The notes under the pieces were generated by a model. The model was not told the origin of the DNA. It ran no database searches and was given only the letters and a program-made list of their open reading frames with translations. A stretch of 64,000 bases of DNA from JAAZLS01 sp964585925 (GTDB lineage Bacteria > Bacillota > Dethiobacteria > DTU022), in NCBI GenBank assembly GCA_964585925.1, contig CAZPFS010000003.1, positions 1 through 64,000 on the forward strand. Reading direction: 5' to 3'. Position numbers and translations under genes: made by a program. The stretch's first letter is position 1. Every line of letters starts with the position of its first letter. Positions 16,484 through 25,247 of the stretch are shown in pieces.

Positions 16484-17078
16484 TATGACACCTACCCCCC
16501 TTGATCGTTAATTTATTCCGGCAAAAAAGATCTATCGCCAAAGGATAAAGCCGATACTCGGCGGCATGAATCCGCTGATGAAGCGTTTCCGCCGTGTCCG
16601 CCTGCAACACTGGAACCGCCTCCTGCAGGATAACCGGGCCGCTGTCCAGTCCTTCATCTACAAAATGAACCGTGCACCCGCTGACCTTCACCCCATAGCC
16701 AAGAGCCTGCTCCACCGCATTGAGGCCTGGAAACGCCGGCAACAGCGAAGGGTGGATATTCATTATCTGCAGCCTGAATGCCTGCACCAGCACCGGGGTG
16801 AGTATCCTCATAAAACCGGCCAGCACCACCAGATCCGCCTGTCCCTGTCGCAGAATCTCCAGCAAAGCCCGATCATATTCCTCCCGGCGGGCAAAGGGCC
16901 GGGGGTCCACATACCGGGCCTCGATTCTCCGCCGCCGGGCTCTTTCCAGTGCCGGCGCCGCGGGGCGATCGCTGATCACCAGCTCCACCCGGGCCGCCAC
17001 TTTCCCGTTTTCTATAGCTTGGAAAATTGCTTCCAGATTGGTGCCCTGCCCCGAGGCCAGGACGGCCAGTTTTTTCAT
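16476..17078 (-). CDS. purN: Phosphoribosylglycinamide formyltransferase PurN
   Basis: A 200-residue formyl-THF-dependent GAR transformylase (third step of purine synthesis). The N-terminus LAVLASGQGTNLEA is the phosphate-binding loop. HPSLLPAFPGLNAVEQAL contains the catalytic His region and FVDEGLDSGPVI the catalytic Asp. The ATG at 17078 follows GGGTGG. It overlaps purH by 8 bp at its end. A 257-bp repeat-rich gap separates it from purM. Confidence 0.95.
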   Translation of the reverse strand: MKKLAVLASGQGTNLEAIFQAIENGKVAARVELVISDRPAAPALERARRRRIEARYVDPRPFARREEYDRALLEILRQGQADLVVLAGFMRILTPVLVQAFRLQIMNIHPSLLPAFPGLNAVEQALGYGVKVSGCTVHFVDEGLDSGPVILQEAVPVLQADTAETLHQRIHAAEYRLYPLAIDLFCRNKLTIKGGRCHIG

Positions 17079-17335
17079 TTTATTCCACCCTCTTTGGGCC
17101 GCATTGGAAACCCTTTGCGCGTTCCCGATCGGAACCTTCCATCCCTTTCTCTTCCTTGGAAAAGGAGGGCCTACTTGCTTTCTCCCTTCGGAAAAGGAGG
17201 ACTTTGTCCGTCTCCTTGGGAGGCTTCTTGTTCTTCCTAGGGAGCCTTCTTGTCTTTCCCCCCCCTTGAAAGAGGAAGGCTTTTTGCCTTTTCCCCCCCC
17301 TTAGGAAAAGGGGGGTCGGGGGGGATTTCTGCCGG
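17079..17335. repeat. Low-complexity GGAAAAGGAGG/CCTTTTTCC spacer between purM and purN
   Basis: About 180 bases (17130-17320) consist of imperfect alternating units of the form CTTGGAAAAGGAGG, CTTCGGAAAAGGAGG, CTTGGGAGGCTTCTTG, CTTGAAAGAGGAAGGCTTTTTGCC and CTTAGGAAAAGGGGGG. Complementary C-runs and G-runs can pair. No reading frame here looks real. It resembles the AAAGGGGG-type repeat at 63470-63730 and is probably a decayed extragenic repeat that separates purM from purN. Confidence 0.5.
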
Positions 17336-18379
17336 CTAGCCGTTAATAACCACTGCCGGCTCAGTCCCCACGGTTACCCGGCCGATTTCCCAGGCCGGCA
17401 CTCCGGCCGCCGCCAAATCCTCAATCACGCCGGCGGCCTGATCCGGGACGGTGATCAGAGCAAACCCGATCCCCATATTGAACACCCGGTACATCTCGCT
17501 TCTTCTAACCGGTCCCCGCGCGGCGATAAGATCAAATACCGGCGGAACCGCCCAGGAACCTTCGTCCAGCACGATCTGCAGCCCTGGCTTGAGGATCCGA
17601 GGAAGGTTCTCCACCAGTCCGCCTCCCGTAATATGCGCCGCCCCGGTTATGGCAAATTTCCGGAACAGGGGTTTTACCGCCTGGACATAGATCCGGGTGG
17701 GCTTCAGAAGCTCCTCTCCCAGCGAAATCTTCCACCCCGGAGGTATTTCCCCCAGCCCCAAGCCGGATTCATCGGGCAGCACTCGCCTGGCCAGGGAATA
17801 ACCGTTGCTGTGCAGCCCGGTGGAAGAGAGGCCGATCACCTTATCCCCCGCCGAGATGCCGGAACCGTCGATCAAAAAATCCTTTTCTACTATTCCCACC
17901 GCAAATCCGGCCAGGTCGTACTCCCCTTCCGGATAAAACCCGGGCATCTCGGCAGTCTCCCCGCCCAGCAGTGCGCAGCCGGCCAGCCGGCAGCCCTCGG
18001 CTACTCCCGAAACTACTCTTTCCACCTGATCGGCTATCAGCTTCCCCACCGCCAGATAATCGAGGAAGAAGAGAGGTTCCGCCCCCTGAGCCAGTATATC
18101 ATTGACGCACATGGCCACGCAGTCCTGTCCCACCGTGTCATGCCTGTTCAGAACAAAGGCCAATTTCAGCTTAGTTCCCACCCCGTCGCACCCGGCCACC
18201 AGTACCGGGGAACGGAGGCCGGCCAGATCCGGTGCAAACAGACCCCCGAACCCCCCCAGCCCTCCCAGAACCTCCCGGCGGAAAGTGGAGGCGGCCAGGC
18301 CCCTGATCCGGTCCACTGCTTTATTCCCGGCCTCAATATCCACCCCGGCCTGCCGGTAACTCATTTCCTCGTGGTTCAA
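17336..18379 (-). CDS. purM: Phosphoribosylformylglycinamidine cyclo-ligase PurM
   Basis: A 347-residue AIR synthetase (fifth step of purine synthesis) of the PurM/PurL ATP-binding superfamily. Motifs include YRQAGVDIEAGN at the N-terminus, CDGVGTKLKLAF near 65, GGETAEMPGFY near 140, GLSSTGLHSNGYSL and TGGGLVENLPR. The length is normal. TTG at 18379 is 6 bases after GGAGG; ATG five codons later is a possible alternative. A 300-bp gap filled by a palindromic repeat array lies upstream, before hppA. Confidence 0.95.
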   Translation of the reverse strand: MNHEEMSYRQAGVDIEAGNKAVDRIRGLAASTFRREVLGGLGGFGGLFAPDLAGLRSPVLVAGCDGVGTKLKLAFVLNRHDTVGQDCVAMCVNDILAQGAEPLFFLDYLAVGKLIADQVERVVSGVAEGCRLAGCALLGGETAEMPGFYPEGEYDLAGFAVGIVEKDFLIDGSGISAGDKVIGLSSTGLHSNGYSLARRVLPDESGLGLGEIPPGWKISLGEELLKPTRIYVQAVKPLFRKFAITGAAHITGGGLVENLPRILKPGLQIVLDEGSWAVPPVFDLIAARGPVRRSEMYRVFNMGIGFALITVPDQAAGVIEDLAAAGVPAWEIGRVTVGTEPAVVING

Positions 18380-18460
18380 AAGGCACCTCCCGAAACTGGC
18401 TATTCAAGATCCCCCCGGGGACTGTCTTCTCATTCAACACTGCTTTACCCCGGACGCTTC

Positions 18461-18679
18461 AACCGGGGATAGACCTATCTTGCAGGTCTGTCCCCATACC
18501 CTATACTTCCAACCGGGAACAATCCCATCTGGCAAGTCCGTTCCCATACACCCAATCGGGGATAGACCCATCCGGCAGGTATGTCCCCATACATCCAACC
18601 GAGGACAGACCCATCCGGCAGGTATGTCCCCATACATCCAATCGGGGACAGACCTATCTTGCAGGCCTGTCCCCAGACC
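18461..18679. repeat. Five-copy array of GGGGACAGACC-type palindromes after hppA
   Basis: Units begin near 18461, 18511, 18554, 18597 and 18640 (one interval of 50, then three of 43). Each has the form AACCGGGGACAGACC, a 9-base TATCTTGCA or CATCCGGCA centre, and GGTCTGTCCCCATAC. Arms differ between copies and often carry matching changes. The array ends at the hppA stop codon (18680). The rest of the gap (18380-18460) shows nothing. The same unit recurs at 25060-25245. All frames across it are repeat-derived and not genes. Confidence 0.8.
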
Positions 18680-20638
18680 CTAGAAAAACAGCGGCGCAAA
18701 CACCAACGCCACGATGCTCATCAGCTTGATCAGAATATTCAGAGAGGGCCCGGAGGTATCCTTGAACGGGTCGCCCACCGTGTCACCTACTACCGCTGCC
18801 CTGTGGGGATCGCTGCCCTTTCCACCGTACTCCCCGCCCTCGATATATTTCTTGGCATTGTCCCAGGCTCCGCCGGCATTGGCCATGTAGATCGCCTGCA
18901 GCACCCCGGTCACCAGGGAACCGGCCAGCACTCCGCCCAGGGCCTCCTTGCCCAGAAACGGGATCAGCCCTACCGCCAGCGGCACGGCCACCGCCAGTAC
19001 CCCCGGGACGATCATTTCCTTCAAGGCCGCTTTCGTGCTGATATCGACACAGCGGGCATATTCCGGCCGGGCGGTGCCCTCCATCAGGCCGGGAATTTCT
19101 TTAAACTGGCGCCGGATCTCCTCGATCAGCTCGAAAGCCGCATTTCCCACCGCCTCCATGGTGCGGGCGGTAAAGAAGAAGATCAACACCCCGCCGATGA
19201 ACATGCCGGCAATAACTTTGTCACTGAGAATGTTGATTGTGTCCAGACCCGCCACCTGAGAATAGGCGGTAAACAAGGCCAGTGCGGTCAGAGCCGCCGA
19301 ACCGATGGCAAACCCCTTGCCAATGGCCGCGGTGGTATTGCCCACTGCGTCCAGTTGATCCGTGATCTCCCGCACCTCCGGCTCCAGATCGGCCATCTCG
19401 GAGATTCCGCCGGCGTTATCGGCCACCGGGCCGTAGGCATCCACGGCCACGGTCATCCCCACCGTGGAGAGCATCCCCACCGCGGCAATGGCTATCCCGT
19501 AAACATCCGCCAGTTGATAAGATACTATAATTGCCACCACGATCGCCAGCACCGGGATCAGGGTGCTTTTCATCCCCACCGAGAGGCCGCTGATGATGTT
19601 GGTAGCCGGGCCGGTCTGGGAGGCCCTGGCAATATTTTTGACCGGACGGTAATCACCGGAGGTGTAATATTCGGTAACCTTGCCGATCACTACCCCTGCC
19701 AGCAAGCCGGCCACTACCGCCCAGAAGGGCCCCAGATCGCCCAAAACCTCCCTGGTGATAAAAAATGAAACCACCAGGACGATCAGTGCGCTGACCGTGA
19801 TTCCCCGCTCCAGCACCGCGCCCAGGCGGGCGCCTTCTTTGGCCCGCACAAAGAAGAAAGCGATCACCGAGGCAATAATCCCCACCGAGGCCACCAGCAG
19901 CGGCAATAAAACCCCGCCCGCCCCGTGAGCCAGGACCCCCACAGTCATTGCTGCGATCAGGGAACCCACGTAAGACTCAAACAGGTCGGCCCCCATGCCG
20001 GCCACATCCCCCACATTGTCGCCCACGTTATCGGCAATCACTCCCGCGTTGCGGGGATCGTCTTCAGGGATGCCGGCCTCGATCTTTCCCACCAGGTCCG
20101 AACCCACATCGGCAGCCTTGGTAAAGATGCCGCCCCCTACCCGGGCAAATAAAGCGATGGAACTGGCCCCCAGGGCGTAGCCGTTGACGATGGCCGGATT
20201 TTGGATAAAGATATATAAAATGCTCAGACCCAGTAACCCCAACCCGGCCACCATCATCCCCATGATGGTTCCGCTGGAGAAAGCCAGGGTCAGCGCCCGG
20301 CCCACTCCTTCACGGGCCGACTGGGCGGTGCGGACATTGGCCTCCGTGGCCACCCGCATGCCTATGTAACCCGCCGCCGCCGACAGGAAGGCGCCCACCA
20401 CAAAACTCAGCGCGGTCAGGGGATTGATGGCTAAAAAGAGTACGGCACCCAGGATAATCACAAAGAAAACCAGGTAGAAGTACTCGCGTTTGATGAAGGC
20501 CATCGCCCCCTCCTGGATGGCACCGGCAATTTCCAGCATGGCGGGGGTGCCCGATTCCGCAGATTTTACTTTGAACCATAACCATAATGCAAATAACAAA
20601 GCCAGGATAGCGCATACAGGCGCCAGGTAAAGATTCAT
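18680..20638 (-). CDS. hppA: Membrane-bound ion-pumping pyrophosphatase
   Basis: A 652-residue integral membrane pyrophosphatase with about 16 hydrophobic segments. It couples hydrolysis of pyrophosphate to export of H+ or Na+. The substrate site is clear: DVGSDLVGKIEAG followed by DDPRNAGVIADNVGDNVGD (residues about 180-215), with further Asp/Lys sites DAYGPVADNAGG and GGAWDNAKKYIE. The stretch GNTTAAIGKG has Ala and Gly where potassium-independent enzymes have Lys and Thr, so this should be a K+-dependent type. It sits between purF and purM, within a purine operon whose first committed step releases pyrophosphate. The ion pumped cannot be settled here. Confidence 0.93.
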   Translation of the reverse strand: MNLYLAPVCAILALLFALWLWFKVKSAESGTPAMLEIAGAIQEGAMAFIKREYFYLVFFVIILGAVLFLAINPLTALSFVVGAFLSAAAGYIGMRVATEANVRTAQSAREGVGRALTLAFSSGTIMGMMVAGLGLLGLSILYIFIQNPAIVNGYALGASSIALFARVGGGIFTKAADVGSDLVGKIEAGIPEDDPRNAGVIADNVGDNVGDVAGMGADLFESYVGSLIAAMTVGVLAHGAGGVLLPLLVASVGIIASVIAFFFVRAKEGARLGAVLERGITVSALIVLVVSFFITREVLGDLGPFWAVVAGLLAGVVIGKVTEYYTSGDYRPVKNIARASQTGPATNIISGLSVGMKSTLIPVLAIVVAIIVSYQLADVYGIAIAAVGMLSTVGMTVAVDAYGPVADNAGGISEMADLEPEVREITDQLDAVGNTTAAIGKGFAIGSAALTALALFTAYSQVAGLDTINILSDKVIAGMFIGGVLIFFFTARTMEAVGNAAFELIEEIRRQFKEIPGLMEGTARPEYARCVDISTKAALKEMIVPGVLAVAVPLAVGLIPFLGKEALGGVLAGSLVTGVLQAIYMANAGGAWDNAKKYIEGGEYGGKGSDPHRAAVVGDTVGDPFKDTSGPSLNILIKLMSIVALVFAPLFF

Positions 20639-20755
20639 TTTAACAAGCCTACCTCCTCGTAATCAGACACTTACCATCTACCGTTTGATTGTTTATCTGA
20701 TCGGGTTCCGGTTAACCCGTAAAGCCAGACCTGATCCTCGTGTCGCCAAAATACA

Positions 20756-20798
20756 GGCGGACAGAGTCGTCCTTTCGGGCGGACAGAGTCGTCCGCCC
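20756..20798. repeat. Direct and inverted GGCGGACAGAGTCGTCC repeat after purF
   Basis: The 17-mer GGCGGACAGAGTCGTCC occurs at 20756-20772 and 20778-20794. The second copy forms a perfect palindrome GGGCGGAC/GTCCGCCC (20777-20798) that abuts the purF stop codon. Related fragments lie after meaB (12016) and between azlD and the ABC-F gene (40843). The placement at 3' ends suggests an extragenic palindrome that may act as a terminator. Confidence 0.6.
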
Positions 20799-22196
20799 CT
20801 ACTTGGGTCTGCCCGCCGGGTAATCCCCGCCAAAACAGGACCAGCAGAGATGCTCCGCCGGCAGGCCGATGGCCTCCGCCACCCCCTGCGGGCTTAAAAA
20901 GCCTACCGAGTCGGCCTCGATCATTTGGGCCACCTCTTCGGCGGTGCGGTTTGCCAGCATCAGCTCCTCATCGCCGGGCATGTCAATGCCGTAATAGCAG
21001 GACGAAACGACCGGGGGAGAGCTAATCCTCAGGTGCACTTCTTTAGCCCCCGCCCGGCGCATCAGCCGGACCAGTTTTAAGCTGGTGGTGCCCCGAACAA
21101 TGGAGTCGTCCACCAGAACCACCTTCTTGTTCTGAACGATTTTCTGCACCGCATTGAGCTTGATGTCAGTTCCCCGTTCCCGGAGTTCCCGGGTGGGTTT
21201 GATAAAAACCCTTCCTATGTATCGGTTTTTCACCAGGGCCATCTCGTTGGGCAGACCCAGTTGCTCGGCATATCCGGAGGCGGCGGAAATGCTGGAATCG
21301 GGAACCCCGGAGACCAGGTCCGCCTCCACCGGCTGTTCCCGGGCCAGCCGACGGCCCAGTTCCCGGCGCACCAGATGAACATTTTTCCCCTGCAGGTTGC
21401 TGTCCGGGCGGGCAAAATAAATATATTCAAACACACAGAAAGCGGAACGGAAGCTGCTCACCAGCTGCCGGGAATGCATCCCTTCGCGGTCAAGCACCAC
21501 CATCTCCCCCGGGTTGACATCCCGGATAAATGCAGCCCCCATGGTATCAAAAGCACAGGTTTCGGAGGCCAGATAGTAGCCTTTCTCACCCAAGGCGGCC
21601 AGTGATAAGGGGCGGAAACCGTAGCCGTCCCGCAGGCCGATCACCTTTTGTCCGTCGGTAATCACAAAACTAAAGGCGCCTTTGAGCAGGGGCACCACTT
21701 GCGCCAGCGCTTCTTCCAGATCGGGGGCGCCCTGGCGGGCAATCAGATGAGCCAACAGCTCGCTGTCGGTGCGGGTCTGAAAAATGGCCCCTTTCGCCTC
21801 CAGCTCGGATCTGAGCCGGGATCCGTTCAAAAGTCGGCCGTTGTGGCCGACAGCCAGTTCCCCAAAACGGTACCTGAGCACAAGGGGTTGGCTGCTCTCC
21901 AGGCGGCGATCTTCTCCCTGATACGAATAACGGACATGTCCCACCGCGGCGCGGCTGGAAATGGTCTTTAAATCGGTAATCTTTGCAAACACTTCGGAAA
22001 CCAGGCCCAGCCCCCGGTGGTGCCACAACCGCCCCCCCCGGCCGTCTCCGGCAGCAATCCCGGCACTCTCCTGCCCGCGATGCTGGAGGGCGTACAGGGC
22101 CAGGCAGGTCAGGTAGGCCAGCGGCAGCCCGGTGGCATAACCGCCACAGATGCCGCAGGCCTCGCGCAGCATTGGATAATCTAACTCATCAGGCAC
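20799..22196 (-). CDS. purF: Amidophosphoribosyltransferase PurF
   Basis: A 465-residue glutamine PRPP amidotransferase, the committed step of purine synthesis. The glutaminase Cys is residue 14 in ACGICGG, preceded by a 13-residue propeptide like that cleaved in the Bacillus enzyme. YALQHRGQESAG follows. The PRPP site is VVLVDDSIVRGTTS near residue 350. C-terminal cysteines (SSCYYG and CWSCFGGDYP) fit the 4Fe-4S cluster found in this subtype. The start is GTG at 22196, 8 bases after GGGAGGG, overlapping purL by 16 bp. The reaction releases pyrophosphate; hppA is the next gene. Confidence 0.95.
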   Translation of the reverse strand: MPDELDYPMLREACGICGGYATGLPLAYLTCLALYALQHRGQESAGIAAGDGRGGRLWHHRGLGLVSEVFAKITDLKTISSRAAVGHVRYSYQGEDRRLESSQPLVLRYRFGELAVGHNGRLLNGSRLRSELEAKGAIFQTRTDSELLAHLIARQGAPDLEEALAQVVPLLKGAFSFVITDGQKVIGLRDGYGFRPLSLAALGEKGYYLASETCAFDTMGAAFIRDVNPGEMVVLDREGMHSRQLVSSFRSAFCVFEYIYFARPDSNLQGKNVHLVRRELGRRLAREQPVEADLVSGVPDSSISAASGYAEQLGLPNEMALVKNRYIGRVFIKPTRELRERGTDIKLNAVQKIVQNKKVVLVDDSIVRGTTSLKLVRLMRRAGAKEVHLRISSPPVVSSCYYGIDMPGDEELMLANRTAEEVAQMIEADSVGFLSPQGVAEAIGLPAEHLCWSCFGGDYPAGRPK

Positions 22197-24370
22197 CCGA
22201 TACCCTCCCTGTAAATACGGCCGATCTCCTCAAGCGCCAGATTGACCACCGGCCTGCCGTTATAATTGATCAGCAGCTTCTCTTCGCCCACCGACCCCAG
22301 TTCGGTCAGGGGGATATTATATTCTTTGGCCAGGGCCGCCAGTTTATCCTGCTTTTCCGGCTTCACCGAGACCAGCACCCGGGAAGGACCTTCTCCAAAC
22401 AGGGCCGCCGGGGGGTTGTCCTCGCCGGAAAAAGAGACCGTGGCCCCTTTTTTCCCCCGCAAACAACATTCGGCCAGGGTTACCGCCAGCCCCCCTTCGG
22501 AAAGATCGTGGGCTGAACTCAAAATTTTTTCAGAGATAACCCGGCAAAGCATTTCCTGGAGCGCTTTTTCCAGCTCCAGATCTATCTCCGCCAGCAGTCC
22601 GGCCACCCGGTCATGACAGACTCTCAGGTAAAGGCTTCCTCCCAGGGAGACCCCGGAAGGCCCCAACAAATAGATTATATCGGAACTGCAGTTAAAAGCA
22701 ATTTGGCAGCTTTTCTCCGGATCTTCCAACAACCCCACCGCCCCCACCACCGGCGTAGGATAGACAGCTTTTCCGTTTACCTCGTTGTAAAGGCTGACGT
22801 TGCCGCCAACCACCGGCACCCCCAGAGCCCGGCAGGCCTCGGCCACTCCCTCAATAGTTCGCCTGAGCTGCCAGTATATATCCGGTCTCTCGGGATTTCC
22901 AAAATTCAGGCCGTCGGTAATTCCCAGGGGTCTGGCCCCCACACAGGCCAGGTTGCGGGTGGCCTCGGCTACCACCAGCATCCCCCCCAGATATGGATCC
23001 AGATAAACCAGGCGACTGTTGCCATCTACAGTAACCGCGATTGCCTGGCCCGTTTCGGGAAGCAGAATGATCCCCGCTTCCTCTCCCGGCCCCTGGGCAA
23101 CCTGATGGTTTTCGGGATCTTTGAACTGTTCCCAGATCCATTCCCGGCTCGCGCCATGGACCGAGCCGAGCAGCTTTTTCAAAACCGGGCCAAGGTCCGT
23201 CTCTGTCGGCAGCTGCTCCGGATCAAACCTTGCCAGTTGCCGATAGTACCGCGGTTCCTGTATTGCCGGAGAGTACTGCGGAGCGCCGCCGGCCACGCCG
23301 GCGGCCGGCACCTCCGCCACCACCCGGCCCCGGTAAATGATCCGCACCAGATGATCGTCCGTCACCTTGCCGATTACATTAAAATGGAGGCCCCGTCTGG
23401 TAAAAATTTCGGCCGCCTCCCGCTCATGTTCCGGATCGAGCACCACCATCATCCTTTCCTGCGATTCGGAAATGGCGATCTCGTAATCCTCCATATTATC
23501 CGCTTTCAGCGGCACTGCGTCCAAGGTAATCTCCATTCCGGTTTCCGCCCGGGAGGCCATCTCGGTAGCGGCACAGGTGATCCCGGCAGCGCCCAGATCC
23601 TGCATACCCAGGGCCAGCTTCTTTCCGGCCAGCTCCAGGCAGGCTTCCATCAGCAGTTTTCCGGCCGCGGGATCTCCTATATGCATCGCCGTGTCCGTCT
23701 CCGGGGCCAGCTCTCCCGAAGCAAAGGTGGCCCCGTGAACACCGTCCCGGCCGGTGGGGGCGCCGGCCAGGGCCACCAGTTTTCCGGGCTCGGCAGCCTT
23801 CCCCCGGATCAACTGCTCTACCGGCAAAACCCCCACGCACATGGCATTGACCAGAGGGTTACCCTCGTAACAGTCTTCAAATGCGGCCTCCCCGGCCGCC
23901 ACCGGAAGCCCCAGGCCGTTGCCGTAACCGGCCACCCCGGCTACAATCCCCTTGAACAGGTAACGACTGCGGGCGCTGCCAAGAGGGCCCAGCCTCAGTG
24001 AATTGACCAGGGCCACCGGCCTGGCCCCCATGGTGAATATATCTCTGACAATACCGCCCACCCCGGTGGCCGCCCCCTGGTAGGGGTCCACCGCCGAGGG
24101 GTGGTTATGGCTCTCAATTTTAAAAGCCACCGCCCACCCCCGGCCCAGATCGATCACTCCCGCATTCTCTCCGGGCCCCTGCAAAACCCGTTCCCCGGTA
24201 ACCGGGAAGAGGCGCAGAGATGATCTGGAGTGTTTATAGCTGCAATGTTCCGACCACATCACACTGAACATACTCAGTTCACAGTAATTTGGTTCCCGCC
24301 CCATCTCCCGGCAGATCACCATGTATTCCTCGGCGCTCAGGCCCAGCCTCAACCATGGTTTATCTTCCAA
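22181..24370 (-). CDS. purL: Phosphoribosylformylglycinamidine synthase subunit PurL (small type)
   Basis: A 729-residue FGAM synthase of the short, three-component type. It needs separate PurQ (glutaminase) and PurS partners. Motifs include SEHCSYKHSR near residue 35, GPGENAGV, KIESHNHPSAVDPYQGAATGVGG (spanning about residues 84-107), and DLSEGGLAVTLAE in the C-terminal half. TTG at 24370 lies nine bases after AAGGAGG. purE is 105 bp upstream. purS, purQ and purC, which usually sit between purE and purL in Firmicutes, are absent here and must be elsewhere if the pathway is complete. Confidence 0.95.
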   Translation of the reverse strand: MEDKPWLRLGLSAEEYMVICREMGREPNYCELSMFSVMWSEHCSYKHSRSSLRLFPVTGERVLQGPGENAGVIDLGRGWAVAFKIESHNHPSAVDPYQGAATGVGGIVRDIFTMGARPVALVNSLRLGPLGSARSRYLFKGIVAGVAGYGNGLGLPVAAGEAAFEDCYEGNPLVNAMCVGVLPVEQLIRGKAAEPGKLVALAGAPTGRDGVHGATFASGELAPETDTAMHIGDPAAGKLLMEACLELAGKKLALGMQDLGAAGITCAATEMASRAETGMEITLDAVPLKADNMEDYEIAISESQERMMVVLDPEHEREAAEIFTRRGLHFNVIGKVTDDHLVRIIYRGRVVAEVPAAGVAGGAPQYSPAIQEPRYYRQLARFDPEQLPTETDLGPVLKKLLGSVHGASREWIWEQFKDPENHQVAQGPGEEAGIILLPETGQAIAVTVDGNSRLVYLDPYLGGMLVVAEATRNLACVGARPLGITDGLNFGNPERPDIYWQLRRTIEGVAEACRALGVPVVGGNVSLYNEVNGKAVYPTPVVGAVGLLEDPEKSCQIAFNCSSDIIYLLGPSGVSLGGSLYLRVCHDRVAGLLAEIDLELEKALQEMLCRVISEKILSSAHDLSEGGLAVTLAECCLRGKKGATVSFSGEDNPPAALFGEGPSRVLVSVKPEKQDKLAALAKEYNIPLTELGSVGEEKLLINYNGRPVVNLALEEIGRIYREGIGCLMS

Positions 24371-24475
24371 CTGCCGCCACCTCCTTGCTATAGTCCTGCC
24401 GCCCTTGTGGTACTGCTGGCGCCCGTTCAGGCCGCCCCTTCATAAACCTGGAGCCTTTTTTTAAACCGGGCCCGA

Positions 24476-24958
24476 TCAGGAACCCCTGAGCTGCCGGTCC
24501 GCCTCCTCCACCTTCGCCGCCAGCTTCTGGCGATAGGCGGCCAATTTTTCCTGCAACCGTTCATTTCCCAGGGAAAGTATATGTACCGCCAGCAATCCCG
24601 CATTATAAGCGGCATCTATCCCCACCGTGGCCACGGGCACTCCCCGCGGCATCTGGATTATTGAGTAAAGTGAATCCAGCCCATTCAGATGCGCAGCGGC
24701 CACCGGCACACCGATCACCGGCAATATGGTCATAGAGGCGATTACCCCCGGCAGGTGAGCCGCCCCTCCCGCGCCGGCAATTATGATCTTGATTCCGGCA
24801 TCCGCCGCCGCCTTTGCATAACGGGCCACCTTCTCCGGATGGCGATGGGCGCTGGCAATAACCAGTTCATAACTGACCCCAAACTCCGTAAGCGCCGCCG
24901 CACTCTGTTTCATCACCTCCAGATCCGATCCGCTGCCCATTACTATCCCTACATCCAC
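24476..24958 (-). CDS. purE: N5-carboxyaminoimidazole ribonucleotide mutase PurE
   Basis: A 160-residue class I PurE that moves the carboxyl group of N5-CAIR to give CAIR. The N-terminal GIVMGSGSDLEVMK and the following SAHRHPEKV (catalytic His) are diagnostic, with GAGGAAHLPGVIAS after them. The ATG at 24958 follows AAGGAGG. It is the first purine gene in the run, so a promoter is expected in 24959-25050; none was identified with confidence. Confidence 0.95.
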   Translation of the reverse strand: MDVGIVMGSGSDLEVMKQSAAALTEFGVSYELVIASAHRHPEKVARYAKAAADAGIKIIIAGAGGAAHLPGVIASMTILPVIGVPVAAAHLNGLDSLYSIIQMPRGVPVATVGIDAAYNAGLLAVHILSLGNERLQEKLAAYRQKLAAKVEEADRQLRGS

Positions 24959-25059
24959 ATCTGTTCCTCCTTAAATCGTGATCGACTGAACCCGTATTAT
25001 TTTAGCATATTCATCAAGGCGAGGACAGATCAATGAGAACACAATGGGGACCATACAAT

Positions 25060-25245
25060 GGGGACAGACCTATCATGCAGGTCTGTCCCCATACCTTGGA
25101 TCATGCAGGTCTGTCCCCATACCTTGGATCATGCAGGTCTGTCCCCATACCTTGGATCATGCAGGTCTGTCCCCAGAAAAAGGGGACAGACCTATCTTGC
25201 AGATCCGTCCCCATACCTTAAATCTTACAGGTCTGTCCCCCAGAC
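25060..25245. repeat. GGGGACAGACC palindrome plus four 28-bp tandem repeats after groEL
   Basis: A perfect palindrome GGGGACAGACC/GGTCTGTCCCC with a 9-base centre occupies 25060-25090. Half of it is then repeated in tandem with exact 28-base period (ATCATGCAGGTCTGTCCCCAT plus a short tail) starting at 25072, 25100, 25128 and 25156. Further diverged inverted copies run to 25245, next to the groEL stop. The unit is the same family as at 18461-18679. Possible roles are transcript end formation or mobile palindromes; reading frames through it are repeat artefacts. Confidence 0.8.
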
Positions 25246-25247
25246 CT

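Noticed and set aside
18434..18699. Several short open frames with repeated CxxTCxIGLSPIGC-like sequence
   Set aside because: They are translations of the tandem palindromic repeats on both strands, without independent ribosome sites.
18581..19768. 395-codon plus-strand open frame
   Set aside because: It starts in the palindromic repeat array and continues antisense to hppA; His/Gln/Arg-rich with no domain.
22613..24001. 462-codon plus-strand open frame
   Set aside because: Wholly antisense to purL, which has all its conserved motifs.
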